Assembly: GCF_036226685.1 (NCBI RefSeq)
Contig: NZ_CP109009.1
Span: forward strand, 7,095,501-7,159,500
Direction of reading: 5' to 3'
Origin: Streptomyces sp. NBC_00690
GTDB taxonomy: Bacteria > Actinomycetota > Actinomycetes > Streptomycetales > Streptomycetaceae
Length of the DNA: 64,000 bases
The position numbers were made by a program, and so were the translations under genes. Below, one piece after another: positions 28,198 to 36,752 of the stretch (its first letter is position 1; every line of letters starts with the position of its first letter). Below the pieces are notes generated by a model, which worked only from the letters and a program-made list of their open reading frames with translations, was not told where the DNA came from and made no database searches.

Positions 28198-28668
28198 TCA
28201 GCCTCCGGCGATGATCTCGACGAGGGCGTCGACGCCCTCACGGGTGCCGACCGCGACCAGGGTGTCGCCGCGGGCGAACCTGAAGTCCGGGCCGGGTGAC
28301 GGGTGTGCGCTCGTACGGCGGAGTACGGCCACGATCGAGGCACCCGTACGGCTGCGGGCTTCCGTTTCGCCGAGCAGACGGCCCAGATAAGGGGAGCGGG
28401 CGCTGACGGGGATGTGCTCCGTGACCAGATCGATCCCGTCGGTCCGGACGGCGTCGATGGGTGCGGGGTCGATGAGGTGCGCCAGCGCGGTCGCCTCGGC
28501 TGAGGAAAGGGGCACCTCCAACTGACAGGCGTCCGGGTCGTCTGACGCGTAGAAGCCGAGGAACCGCCGTCCATCGTGGTGGACGACGACGGAAATGTGT
28601 CGTCCTGCCTCGGTGGTGAAGTCGTACTGCGTTCCGACTCCTGGCAGTGAGGTGCGACGGGTGCCCAT
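28198..28668 (-). CDS. RCK_C/TrkA-C regulatory subunit of the antiporter (KhtT-like)
   Basis: 156 aa from the ATG at 28668; the longer frame above it has no ribosome site. The N-terminal half (1-75) is a small beta-rich domain. The C-terminal half carries an RCK_C pattern, with R-S-P-Y-L-G-R-L-L-G, a G-A-S-I-V-A-V-L-R segment and F-A-R-G-D-T-L-V-A-V-G. Two bases separate its stop from the antiporter start. KhtT homologues gate their antiporter in response to pH, Mg2+ or c-di-AMP; which applies here is not readable. Confidence 0.9.
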   Translation of the reverse strand: MGTRRTSLPGVGTQYDFTTEAGRHISVVVHHDGRRFLGFYASDDPDACQLEVPLSSAEATALAHLIDPAPIDAVRTDGIDLVTEHIPVSARSPYLGRLLGETEARSRTGASIVAVLRRTSAHPSPGPDFRFARGDTLVAVGTREGVDALVEIIAGG

Positions 28669-29086
28669 GCTCGCCTCCCGAGGCGTGGGTCGTCCTCTCA
28701 CCGCAGTTGGGTGAGCGGTAACTGGAATGAGATGTACCGGACAGTCTAAGGAGTCGATCAGGGCTGGTGGGAAGGGGTTCTCACGAAGCGTTCGCCGAAG
28801 GTGCCCGTCGGGCCGACACGCAGGTCGGGAAAACAGCCGATGCCGAGGCCGGGAAGCGATCGTGTGGGGAGAGGCGGGCCGCGATCGTGGGGGAGGTCGG
28901 TTCGGGTCTTGGCCAGACCCGCGGACCGATTCCGCTTCCACGGTCCTTCCACGGTCACGGGAACCGGCGCCGGAACCCTCCGCGGCCTTGCGGGCGGTCG
29001 ATGGCCGTCTGGCGGCCCTTCGGCGGGCAGGTGCCGCGCCGCTGCTCAGGCTGCTCAGGCTGTTCGGGCTGTTCGGCGTGGGCCGG
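28669..29086. other. Gene-free stretch with tandem 9-nt repeats
   Basis: 418 bp without a supported gene; it should contain the promoter of the KhtT-like gene near 28690-28745, where GC drops. The right end holds four 9-nt units (CTGCTCAGG, CTGCTCAGG, CTGTTCGGG, CTGTTCGGC) at 29042-29077, ten bases beyond the stop of the ROK gene. Confidence 0.5.
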
Positions 29087-30358
29087 TCAGCCGGTCGTTG
29101 CACGCTGTGCGTACGACAGCGGATCCGAGAGCACGTCCTGCACCACCAGCCCTGCCGCACCCCGAGCCGCGTCCGCCGCGGGGGAGGCGGCCCGTAGCCG
29201 GGTGCCCGTCTGCGGCCACAGGCCCGAGACGACATGGGTGGAGAGTTCGATCGAGGCGCCCGGGATCAACCAGGGCGCCAGCGGGCCGTAGATGCCGCCG
29301 AGAACGACCGCCGCCGGGTCGAAGAGGTTCACGGCGCCGGACAGTACCCGGCCCAGCATCAACCCCGCCTGGTTGAGTGCGGCCAGGGCCCTGCCGTCGC
29401 CGGTGCGGGCCCGGCGCTCCAACTCGGCCAGCGCGGCGGCGCCGCTCGACCGGTCGATGTGTGCCGCACGCAGCATCGCCGACTGCCCCGCGTACTGCTC
29501 CAAGCAGCCCCGTGCGCCGCAGCGGCACTCGGGGCCGTCCTTGGCCACCATTACATGTCCGAGCTCGCCGGCGAAGCCGTGGGCGCCCCTGAGGAGTTCG
29601 CCGTCGAGGACCAGGGCGCCCCCGACACCGATCTCCCCCGTCAGATAGAGGAAGGTGCGGACGCGTCCGAGAGTGCCGAACCAGAGCTCGGCCAGGGCTG
29701 CCAGATTGGCCTGGTTCTCCGAGCGGACGGGGAGCGCGGGCAGTTCCGAGCGAAGGGCAGCGAGGGCGTGGGCGAAGGGTTCTTCGGCCGCCACCTGGCT
29801 CCAGCCCAGATTGGGCGCCTGCCATACCGTGCCGGACGACACCAGCCCGGGGAGGGCCAAGGTGGCTCCGACGGGCCGTAAGTCCTGTTCCGCCGCGGAG
29901 ACGAGGGCGCGCGCCGTGATCGCCGCCGCCCGGCAGAGCACTTGTGCCGGGGGAGCCCCGCGGTTGTCGAGGTGCTCCACCAGCCGAACCCGGTCCGTGC
30001 CCGCCAGATCGACCACGCAGACGGCGACGTGGTCGACGTTGATCTCCGTACCGATACCGGCGACCCCGGTTCGCGCCACCTTCAGCACCGTGCCCGGCCG
30101 CCCCGCCAGTCCGCTGAACGTCTTCCCCGACTCGGAGAGGAATCCGCTGTCCAGGAGTTGTTCCACGAGGGAGGAGATGGCGGCACGGGTCAGTCCCACC
30201 CGGGCGGAGACCCCCGCTCGGGTGATCTCACCGGCGTCGCGCACCGCGCGGAGCACCAGGCTGAGGTTGTGGCGCCGCACCGTGTCCCGGCCGGCCTTCG
30301 GCTCCAGCGGGTCCCGACTGACCGCGCTGGTCAGTCGCACGCGTGCGCGCGGATCCAT
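29087..30358 (-). CDS. ROK-family transcriptional regulator
   Basis: A 423-aa protein. An N-terminal winged helix (about residues 30-85, R-A-G-V-S-A-R-V-G-L-T-R-A-A-I-S) is followed by a ROK domain with the zinc motif C-R-C-G-A-R-G-C-L-E and G-E-L-G-H. Such NagC/XylR-type proteins repress or activate sugar-use genes, with a sugar or sugar phosphate as signal. Its ATG overlaps the stop of the HExxH gene by one base, so it is co-translated with a putative protease and an XRE regulator, an unusual setting. No sugar transporter or glycosidase is adjacent. Confidence 0.92.
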   Translation of the reverse strand: MDPRARVRLTSAVSRDPLEPKAGRDTVRRHNLSLVLRAVRDAGEITRAGVSARVGLTRAAISSLVEQLLDSGFLSESGKTFSGLAGRPGTVLKVARTGVAGIGTEINVDHVAVCVVDLAGTDRVRLVEHLDNRGAPPAQVLCRAAAITARALVSAAEQDLRPVGATLALPGLVSSGTVWQAPNLGWSQVAAEEPFAHALAALRSELPALPVRSENQANLAALAELWFGTLGRVRTFLYLTGEIGVGGALVLDGELLRGAHGFAGELGHVMVAKDGPECRCGARGCLEQYAGQSAMLRAAHIDRSSGAAALAELERRARTGDGRALAALNQAGLMLGRVLSGAVNLFDPAAVVLGGIYGPLAPWLIPGASIELSTHVVSGLWPQTGTRLRAASPAADAARGAAGLVVQDVLSDPLSYAQRATTG

Positions 30359-30906
30359 CAGCCCTGTGGTCCGCGGTATCCCAGGGACGCCTCGATCCTG
30401 CCGGCGAGCCCTTCCCGCCGTCTGGGCCCGCGACTAGTGGATCCGGCCAGCCAGGAGCGGCACTTGCTGCCGAGGAGGAGGCCGAAACTCTCCGCGTCGT
30501 TCTCCTCGGACTGGTCGAAGCGGGTACGGGCGGCGACCTTGAGCACGGTTGCCTGGAGATCGGCTTCGTCCGACAGCAGTCGAGCGGCGACCGCGGCGCC
30601 CTCGACGTGATGGGTGCAGTGGCCGGCCTTCATGTGCCACAGCTCGTGCCCGAGGATGACGAGTTGGTGGTCGGGGGCGGTCCGCTCCTCGATGACGATC
30701 AGGTCCTGATCGGTCATGTCGAGCCAGAGCCCGCTGGCCGTACCGGGAGGAAAGCTCGCCATGCGGTACCGCACGGGCCGGCCCCGGCGCTTGCTCATCT
30801 GGCCGCACAGGGCCGCGTAGAGGTCAGCGGGCTCGGCCGGGGCTGGCAGATCGATTCCGGCTACCAGCTCGCCGCAGAGCCGACGCATTTCTTTGCCAAT
30901 GCTCAC
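30358..30906 (-). CDS. ImmA/IrrE-like metalloprotease-domain protein
   Basis: 182 aa from the GTG at 30906, chosen because GAGAGGAG lies about 6 nt upstream; an ATG 33 bp earlier is possible. The H-E-L-W-H motif (HExxH) in L-G-H-E-L-W-H-M-K-A-G matches ImmA/IrrE zinc proteases, with an acidic residue further on as possible third ligand. Members cleave or regulate XRE repressors, and an XRE gene lies 92 bp upstream on the same strand. The pair may be a signal-controlled repressor/antirepressor switch. It overlaps the ROK gene by one base. Confidence 0.85.
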   Translation of the reverse strand: MSIGKEMRRLCGELVAGIDLPAPAEPADLYAALCGQMSKRRGRPVRYRMASFPPGTASGLWLDMTDQDLIVIEERTAPDHQLVILGHELWHMKAGHCTHHVEGAAVAARLLSDEADLQATVLKVAARTRFDQSEENDAESFGLLLGSKCRSWLAGSTSRGPRRREGLAGRIEASLGYRGPQG

Positions 30907-30998
30907 CGTTCTCCTCTCCCCCTCCGCGCCCGTACGCATGCGTGCGGCACTAACCCTGCCCTGACATCAGTCCTCATCTGAAGTCATGTTTCCGTCAG

Positions 30999-31658
30999 TC
31001 ATGCGTCCGTCGGCTTCGTTGAATCGGCCGGTTCTGTCGGTTTCACACTTTCGAGCAGCATGTCGAGCCACTCGGTGACCTTGTCCCGGTGCTTGTCCGT
31101 GGGCAGTTGGGCGGCTCGCCAGGCGATGCCCCGCACCCCGTGGTCCTGAAGCAGTCGCTCCAGCGGATCGCCCTCGCCGGCGTAGTCCTGGAGCATGCGC
31201 TGTTCGGTGCGTTGGAGCGCGCCGTTGAGCGCGTCGGCGTCGTCGGCTGTCAGGAAGCCCGCGTGGACCTTGAAGAACCGCTGGATCGCGTCACAGTGCT
31301 CCATGGTCGGGCGGCGGTCCCCGTTGATCAGTGCACCCGCCTGCTGGCGGGACATGGCGGCGCCGTCCGCGATCTCCTGCTGGGTGTAGCGGCGCCCGTT
31401 GGGTTTGAGTCGGGTGCGTCGCAGCAGGTCGAACCGCTGGAGGAAGCGGGCCTGGAGGTCGGGTTGACCTGCGGGCCTGCCCTCCAGGAGCGCACCGACC
31501 ACGTCGGTGGGGACTCCCGAAGCCTCGGAGAGTTTGTGTACGTCGAAGACCTCGCTGTGGCTTAGTCCTACTCTGCCTGCGAGTTCGGCGACGCGGGCGA
31601 CCGACGCCGCCAGGGGGCCTGCGGTTGCCGGGCCCGGAACCAAGAAGCCGTCTGTCAC
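30999..31658 (-). CDS. XRE-family regulator
   Basis: 219 aa from the GTG at 31658 with AGGAG 8 nt upstream; a GTG at 31697 lacks a site. The helix-turn-helix sits around residues 85-140 (Y-T-Q-Q-E-I-A-D-G-A-A-M-S-R-Q-Q-A). The N-terminal part is helical, and the Thr/Pro/Glu/Lys-rich tail has imperfect K-P-T-E-P/K-P-T-D repeats. It heads the XRE/protease/ROK operon and is divergent from the MmyB-like regulator. It is the likely target of the neighbouring HExxH protein (inference). Confidence 0.85.
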   Translation of the reverse strand: MTDGFLVPGPATAGPLAASVARVAELAGRVGLSHSEVFDVHKLSEASGVPTDVVGALLEGRPAGQPDLQARFLQRFDLLRRTRLKPNGRRYTQQEIADGAAMSRQQAGALINGDRRPTMEHCDAIQRFFKVHAGFLTADDADALNGALQRTEQRMLQDYAGEGDPLERLLQDHGVRGIAWRAAQLPTDKHRDKVTEWLDMLLESVKPTEPADSTKPTDA

Positions 31659-31900
31659 CAGTAGGTCTCCTAGATCACGCGAGATGGCTCCGCACACAGT
31701 TGGCTGCCCGGAGATTAACCGTTTCCCGGACCGTCAGCCAGGTATTGCCACAGCTGTGGCGCGATCTCGGCGTTCAGCGACGTGGAATGCCACGATAGTT
31801 GACATGGTCGCTCCTGCGGTAGCAGGATCACCAGGCGGGGTGAAGATCAAAAGGCGCTACCGCGGCGGTACTTCGGGAAGCGGGAAGGGTGGCGTTCTCG
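31659..31900. promoter_or_regulatory. Divergent promoter region between two regulator genes
   Basis: About 240 bp of reduced GC between the XRE and MmyB-like genes. It includes the run TTAACCGTTTCCCGGACCG (31716-31734) and ATGCCACGATAGTTGACATGG (part of 31786-31806), where a TTGACA hexamer is visible at 31798-31803. Promoters for both genes are expected; no clear symmetrical operator was found. Confidence 0.4.
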
Positions 31901-32965
31901 ATGACACATGAGGCGGGTGTTGACCGTCCTGGTGTCCACGGACGTCGAGGGTGCGCGGCTGCGGGCCGCGGGACCCTCCGGTCAAGGAGGCTCACCGACA
32001 TACTGCGAGGACGTCGGGAAGAGCTGGGGCTCAGCGAGGCGGAGGTAGCCGCACGGCTCGACATCAGTGCAGGCGCGTACGGCAATTGGGAGCGTGCGGC
32101 CTCGGAGGAGTGGACCGACGACAAGCTGTACGCCCTCGTCAAGGCGTTGGAGATGACCGACCAGCAGGGCGGCTGGCTGTTCCGGCTCGCGGTGGACCGC
32201 GAGCCGCCCACGGCACTCGGGGGAGTGAAACCGCGGGTGACCTCGCCCCTGGGCCCCGCGCGACCCTCGGGACCCGCGTTCCCCTCCGGTCCCCTCCGTA
32301 CCTATGCGCCGCTGCCCACGCCCGTCCGGCCCGCGGAGGTTCCGTCCGCGGAGGAGGAGCCGGGTCTTCAGGACCCCGGCATCAGGGCTTATCTGCGCGA
32401 CTACGCGGCGATGATGGACTCCGTGCCCCTGCCGTCGGTCCTCTTCGACCAGCGCTGGGACGTGGCCCATGTGAACCCGGCGTTCCAGATGCTGTTCCGT
32501 GCCATGGGGGAGCACCCCACGGCGATGCCGGACCAGAACTTCCTGCGGTTCGTCCTGTTCCATCCCGATGCGGGAGCCGTACTGGGCGATCGGGAGACGA
32601 GTTGGTGCCTTCCGCTCCTCGCCCAACTGGAAACGGCTCTGGAGCGTTACGAGAACGACGGGGTGCTTCAGGCCATTCGCAGTGACATCGCCAACGACCC
32701 GATCATGGACGCCGCCTATCGCTGTGGACTGCCCCACTGGATGAGGGCCACGGGAGCCGCAGCCGTACACCACGACGGGGCTGTACGGCCGCTGTACCAC
32801 CCGGACCCCGAGTGGGGGCGCGCCGAGTGCCGGATCGTGGACGAAACGCCAGCGACACTTCAGGACCGGGGATACACCCGTATGACGCTGGTGCTGCGCG
32901 AGCGGCCGTCCACATCCGGCACCCGGCGGGGTAAGGCCCATCTGCGGGCCGTCTCGGGCGGCTGA
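31901..32965 (+). CDS. XRE/MmyB-like transcriptional regulator
   Basis: 354 aa from the ATG at 31901; a GTG at 31889 is less well placed. The N-terminal helix-turn-helix (about residues 30-90, L-G-L-S-E-A-E-V-A-A-R-L-D-I) is followed by a Pro-rich linker. The MmyB-type ligand-binding domain begins at about 145, with D-S-V-P-L-P-S-V-L-F-D-Q-R-W-D-V-A-H-V-N-P-A-F. This PAS-like domain is thought to bind small hydrophobic ligands. Such regulators often control an adjacent oxidoreductase; here the next co-oriented gene is an epoxide hydrolase 690 bp away. Confidence 0.9.
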   Translation: MTHEAGVDRPGVHGRRGCAAAGRGTLRSRRLTDILRGRREELGLSEAEVAARLDISAGAYGNWERAASEEWTDDKLYALVKALEMTDQQGGWLFRLAVDREPPTALGGVKPRVTSPLGPARPSGPAFPSGPLRTYAPLPTPVRPAEVPSAEEEPGLQDPGIRAYLRDYAAMMDSVPLPSVLFDQRWDVAHVNPAFQMLFRAMGEHPTAMPDQNFLRFVLFHPDAGAVLGDRETSWCLPLLAQLETALERYENDGVLQAIRSDIANDPIMDAAYRCGLPHWMRATGAAAVHHDGAVRPLYHPDPEWGRAECRIVDETPATLQDRGYTRMTLVLRERPSTSGTRRGKAHLRAVSGG

Positions 32966-33656
32966 CGAAGCCCGGGACATTCTCTGCGGCGTTTTGTGGC
33001 CTTGTGGCCGGCAACCGTACGGAAACGGAACAGGCGGCCGTACGAGCCCGGAGGGATCGGGCGCAGCGGCAGCGCCTGTGCGTTCGGGCGCGGACCGGGC
33101 GACCGCCCTCCACGTGCTTTCGATGCGACGGCCGCCGTGCTCCTCGGACGTCTCGGCACATCATCCCTTCGGGCCGCACAGCAAGCGGCCAGCGGATGGT
33201 GCCGGCCAGTGCTCCTGCCGAGAGCCGGTCGAGGCATGCGCTTCCTTCCCTGCCGCACGCGTTCCCCTCTTGTTTCCCTCCCTCTTGAAGTCGTCGCGCA
33301 CGATCCTGAACTGACTCCTATCAGTGCGTCAGCCGGTCAGTCGTTTGCAACAAGCAACGAAGCATCTTTGCCGTGGACGGGTCACCGTGCGGCGGGCGTC
33401 ACGCGCGGCCAAACATGAAGCGCAGGCCCAGGGCCAAGGTGGAAACGCCCTATCGTCGGACCCGTTGGACGTTCGCGTCGGTGCCAGGGTGGTCGAGCCG
33501 CGGCGAAAGGAGCGCATCGGCCCCCGGCCGACTCGACCCGTACCACCGACAGACGCTCCTGCGTCACTGCCCGCACTCCTCGAAACGGTCCGGCCCACTG
33601 CCCGACCCCCGACCGACCGGCGACACCGCTTCCCCTACCCAGTAAGGAACCATGCG
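32966..33656. other. Long gene-free region before the epoxide hydrolase
   Basis: 691 bp. Several frames are open but are Arg/Pro-rich and have no ribosome sites, so I call no gene. A drop in GC at 33243-33375 includes an interrupted inverted repeat, CGTTTGC-AACAA-GCAACG (33338-33355), a candidate operator/promoter area for the epoxide hydrolase, leaving a leader of up to 300 nt. Confidence 0.4.
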
Positions 33657-34892
33657 ATGGCCACCCCGCACGTCTTCCCCCTGGAGCCCACCCCGATCCA
33701 TGTGCCCGACAAGGTCCTCGTTGACCTGCGTACCCGCCTCACATCGACCCGTCCGCCGCTGGACGAAGGCAATGAAGACTGGTCCTACGGCGTCCCGAGC
33801 AGCTATCTCCGTGAGCTCCTCGCCCATTGGCGGGACGGCTACGACTGGCGCAAGGCCGAGGCCGCCATCAACGCCCACGAGCACTACCAGGTGAGCGTCG
33901 CCGGTGTGCCGGTGCACTTCATGCGCAAGCCCGGCCGCGGCCCTCGCCCGATCCCGTTGATCCTCACCCACGGTTGGCCGTGGACGTTCTGGCACTGGTC
34001 GAAGGTGATCGACCCGCTCGCCGACCCGGCCGCGTCCGGCGGCGACCCCGCAGATGCGTTCGACGTCATCGTGCCGTCGCTGCCCGGCTTCGGATTCCCC
34101 GGCCCGCTCACCGGATTTGCGGACGTCAACTTCTGGAAGGTCGCCGACCTCTGGCACACCTTGATGACCGAGACGCTGGGATACGAGAAGTACGCCGCCG
34201 GAGGCTGCGACATCGGCGGGATCGTCTCCAGCCAGCTCGGCCACAAGTACGCCGACGAGTTGTACGGCATCCACATCGGCTCCGGGCTGCCGCTCGACTT
34301 CTTCACCGGCCACCGTGCCTGGGACTTCGCCCGGAACCGGCCGCTCACGGACGACCAGCCCGCCGATGTCCGCGCCCGCATCATCGAGTTGGACCACCGC
34401 TGGGCGCCCCACCTCGCCGTCCATATGCTCGACGGCGCCACCCTGGCCCACGGGCTGAGCGACTCGCCCGCCGGCCTGCTCGCCTGGCTACTGGAGCGCT
34501 GGAACGCCTGGAGCGACAACGGTGGTGACGTGGAGTCCGTCTTCACCAAGGACGACCTGCTCACCCACGCCACGATCTACTGGGTGAACAACTCCATCGC
34601 CACGTCGATGCGTTACTACGCCAATGCCAACCGCTATCCGTGGGTTCCCTCCCACGACCGCGCCCCGCTCGTGGAGGCCGCGGTCGGCCTCACCTTCGTC
34701 ACCTATGAGAACCCGCCCGGCGTCCGGACCGCCGACGAGCGCGTACGGGCCTTCAAGACCGGCCCGCAATCCGACTGGTTCAACCATGTGAATGTCAATG
34801 CCCATGACCGCGGGGGACACTTCATCCCCTGGGAGAACCCCGATGCCTGGGTGAGCGACCTGCGCCGCACCTTTCACAGCCGCAGGCCCTGA
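33657..34892 (+). CDS. Epoxide hydrolase (EHN-type alpha/beta hydrolase)
   Basis: 411 aa from the ATG at 33657 (AAGGA 8 nt upstream). An N-terminal EHN region (residues 5-100) includes D-W-S-Y-G-V and the W-R-x-x-E-A-x-I-N element. The alpha/beta-hydrolase domain has oxyanion motif H-G-W-P at 105-108, nucleophile D185 in G-G-C-D-I-G-G, and a late H in H-D-R-G-G-H-F-I-P-W-E-N-P. The family (microsomal/juvenile-hormone-type) opens epoxides to diols. The usual G-G-D-W-G is G-C-D-I-G here. It stands alone; the MmyB-like regulator upstream could control it. Confidence 0.92.
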   Translation: MATPHVFPLEPTPIHVPDKVLVDLRTRLTSTRPPLDEGNEDWSYGVPSSYLRELLAHWRDGYDWRKAEAAINAHEHYQVSVAGVPVHFMRKPGRGPRPIPLILTHGWPWTFWHWSKVIDPLADPAASGGDPADAFDVIVPSLPGFGFPGPLTGFADVNFWKVADLWHTLMTETLGYEKYAAGGCDIGGIVSSQLGHKYADELYGIHIGSGLPLDFFTGHRAWDFARNRPLTDDQPADVRARIIELDHRWAPHLAVHMLDGATLAHGLSDSPAGLLAWLLERWNAWSDNGGDVESVFTKDDLLTHATIYWVNNSIATSMRYYANANRYPWVPSHDRAPLVEAAVGLTFVTYENPPGVRTADERVRAFKTGPQSDWFNHVNVNAHDRGGHFIPWENPDAWVSDLRRTFHSRRP

Positions 34893-35227
34893 ACGACCCT
34901 GCGGGCCCGTCAGGCTCGCCGAGGCAGCCGATCGCAGCGGACGGAACGGGGGTGGAACGTCCGCCCCCGAACATGCGTGGGGCGGCCGACGTGTCCTCCC
35001 CAGGACACCCCGGCCGCCACCACTTCGGGCCGGGCCCGGCCTCCCCCCAGGAGGCCGGCCCCTTGAGCAGGTGCTCCCCCGCCTTCCCCCGCGCGGAAGC
35101 CTGCTCTACCCTTCCCCCATTTCCCCCGTGGTCCGGGTGGTTCGGGATGGTCCGACGTCTTCACCGTGTACTGCTGCCGTGCACCGCCCGTGACCGCTCT
35201 GCGGTCCGTTCCCCGGGCGGCTCGCCC
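34893..35227. other. Gene-free stretch after the epoxide hydrolase
   Basis: 335 bp between convergent genes. It is rich in C/G runs with GGCCGGGCCCGGCC-like blocks around 35026-35062 that could fold as a terminator. No gene was seen. Confidence 0.35.
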
Positions 35228-35521
35228 TCACCGCAGGGACGCGATCGCCCATTCCGCCGCCAGGCAGACGGCCACTCCGGTTCCCAGCACCACCGTGGCC
35301 ACGCGCGTACGCCCCTGCTTGCTCAGTACCAGGGCACTCCCCGAGAGAATCAGGGCGATGCCGTAGAACCCCATCGTGAGGACCGAGTGGGTGCTCCCGA
35401 GCCGAAGGGTCAGCATCAGTCCGACCGCGACCATGATGGCCGCGGAGAGCGCTATGCGGACATGACGAGCCTGACGTGGGGTGAGCCCCTGCCGTTCTGG
35501 GTCCGTGTTGGCTTCCGACAT
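35228..35521 (-). CDS. Small membrane protein, about three TM segments
   Basis: 97 aa from the ATG at 35521; the ribosome site is weak, and an upstream start at 35587 would add 22 unlikely residues. A polar N-terminus (S-E-A-N-T-D-P-E-R-Q-G-L-T-P-R-Q-A-R) precedes hydrophobic segments at about 22-41, 48-67 and 75-93. It resembles small actinobacterial integral-membrane proteins of unknown role. It lies downstream of the WhiJ-type cluster genes on the same strand but is separated by about 190 bp. Confidence 0.65.
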   Translation of the reverse strand: MSEANTDPERQGLTPRQARHVRIALSAAIMVAVGLMLTLRLGSTHSVLTMGFYGIALILSGSALVLSKQGRTRVATVVLGTGVAVCLAAEWAIASLR

Positions 35522-35708
35522 GCCCGGAAGACTATCCGTCTCGTCTGGGACCCGAGTGCCCGGTCCTGCGGTTGCGGTGATCACCACGTGCTGGGTTCCC
35601 CTCCATGCCGTCCGTCGTCTTCACCGGCCGTCGGCCAGCACTGACCGTGGTCGCCGCCGTGCACAGCGTCCGCCATCGCATCCCGCCTCACCGCTCGCAC
35701 CGATGTTC

Positions 35709-36140
35709 CTATCTGAAAGAGCGGCCCTGGCCGCGTCCGGTGACATCCACTCGCCATAGCGGCGCGGTGCCGGTCAGTTGGCAGGCCACAAGGTAAAGCG
35801 GAATTGGTGGTGTGTAGGGGCTGCGGTCGTCGGGCCAACGAATCAGCCGGGGGTCAGTTGCCGGTACGAAAGCGCCCTGGGCGTAGTGGGAGGGCAAGGG
35901 CCAGGTCAACTCCTGGTCGGAGCCGGTCGGGACGATCCACCACCACCAGTCCGCATCCGCGAAGACACAGCCATTGCGGGGCAGCCGCCTCAGCAACCGG
36001 AATCCGAATCGGGCCGGTACGCCCACCGCGTCGCAACCGAGTGTGGCCACGACCGTGGGGGGCAGGACCAACCGGGTCAACCCTGCGACCTCCGTGCGCC
36101 GGCTGGTCCAGCTCAACCGGGCGGTCAACTGTTTCAACAA
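35709..36140 (-). CDS. Conserved-looking protein coupled to the ATPase gene
   Basis: About 143 aa. I place the start at a TTG (36140 or 36137) with GGAG 5 nt upstream, overlapping the stop of the ATPase gene; a more upstream ATG would run over that gene. The product has a run of four tryptophans (D-W-W-W-W-I-V-P) and ordered beta-like segments, with normal Streptomyces codon use. I do not recognise the family. Overlap with the HATPase gene suggests a joint function. Confidence 0.6.
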   Translation of the reverse strand: MLKQLTARLSWTSRRTEVAGLTRLVLPPTVVATLGCDAVGVPARFGFRLLRRLPRNGCVFADADWWWWIVPTGSDQELTWPLPSHYAQGAFVPATDPRLIRWPDDRSPYTPPIPLYLVACQLTGTAPLWRVDVTGRGQGRSFR

Positions 36141-36625
36141 GATCGCTCCGTCCGTTGCGGAAAGTCCGCGCCGTACGGGACGTCCGTGTGGAGCAGCTCT
36201 GCCCAGACGACTCGACCGCTGCCCTGCTGGGTGGCGTGCGCCCCCCATGAGCTGGATACGGCCTCCACCAGGAGCAGACCACGTCCTCGCTCCTCGGCGG
36301 CTTGGGTGTGGCACACCCGTGGGCCGCTGGGTGCGCAGCCCTGGTCCCGCACGCTGATCCGCAGCCGTTCGACATCGTTGAGCAACTCGCAGGTGATCCG
36401 GTGGCTTCCGCTGTGGACGACGGCGTTGGTGACCAGTTCGGAGACCACCAGCATGGCTGTGTCATGGACGTCGCCGCCTATGCCCCAGCAGTCCAATCGA
36501 TCGCGAGCGAGCTTTCGGGCTGTGGAGACATACTCGACGCGCGCCGGCAGCTCGAAGCCGTACCGATGGTGGTCGGCCCCGGAGCACGGGTCCAGGAGTG
36601 GGGCGTGGAGCGCGTCACGATTCAC
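36134..36625 (-). CDS. HATPase_c anti-sigma-like ATP-binding protein
   Basis: About 163 aa if it starts at the GTG at 36625; starts further up would cross the palindromic operator. The Bergerat ATP-binding fold is visible: N-box S-E-L-V-T-N-A-V-V-H, G1 box V-R-D-Q-G and G2 box E-R-G-R-G-L-L-L-V-E. Such RsbW-like proteins accompany XRE and DUF397 genes in Streptomyces WhiJ-type clusters that influence development and antibiotic production. It is divergent from the XRE gene. Confidence 0.85.
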   Translation of the reverse strand: MNRDALHAPLLDPCSGADHHRYGFELPARVEYVSTARKLARDRLDCWGIGGDVHDTAMLVVSELVTNAVVHSGSHRITCELLNDVERLRISVRDQGCAPSGPRVCHTQAAEERGRGLLLVEAVSSSWGAHATQQGSGRVVWAELLHTDVPYGADFPQRTERSC

Positions 36626-36663
36626 CTGACCACTGTTGCGTTGGAATGGACAACTTGGCAAGA

Positions 36664-36688
36664 CCCACTCTGAAATTTTCAGAGTGGG
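36664..36688. promoter_or_regulatory. Perfect 25-bp palindromic operator in the WhiJ-type divergent promoter
   Basis: Arms CCCACTCTGAAA and TTTCAGAGTGGG flank a single central T. It is AT-rich for this genome and lies between the divergent ATPase and XRE genes, 65 bp before the XRE start. The obvious candidate binder is the XRE protein encoded next to it. Confidence 0.75.
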
Positions 36689-36752
36689 CATATTCATCGA
36701 TGCGAGCGCGTGGCAGACTGCTGCCAACAACAGCACGTGGGGAGGTCTCGAA

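Noticed and set aside
32860..33288. Arg/Pro-rich open frames in the region before the epoxide hydrolase
   Set aside because: No ribosome sites, several overlapping frames of equal quality, and no recognisable protein features.
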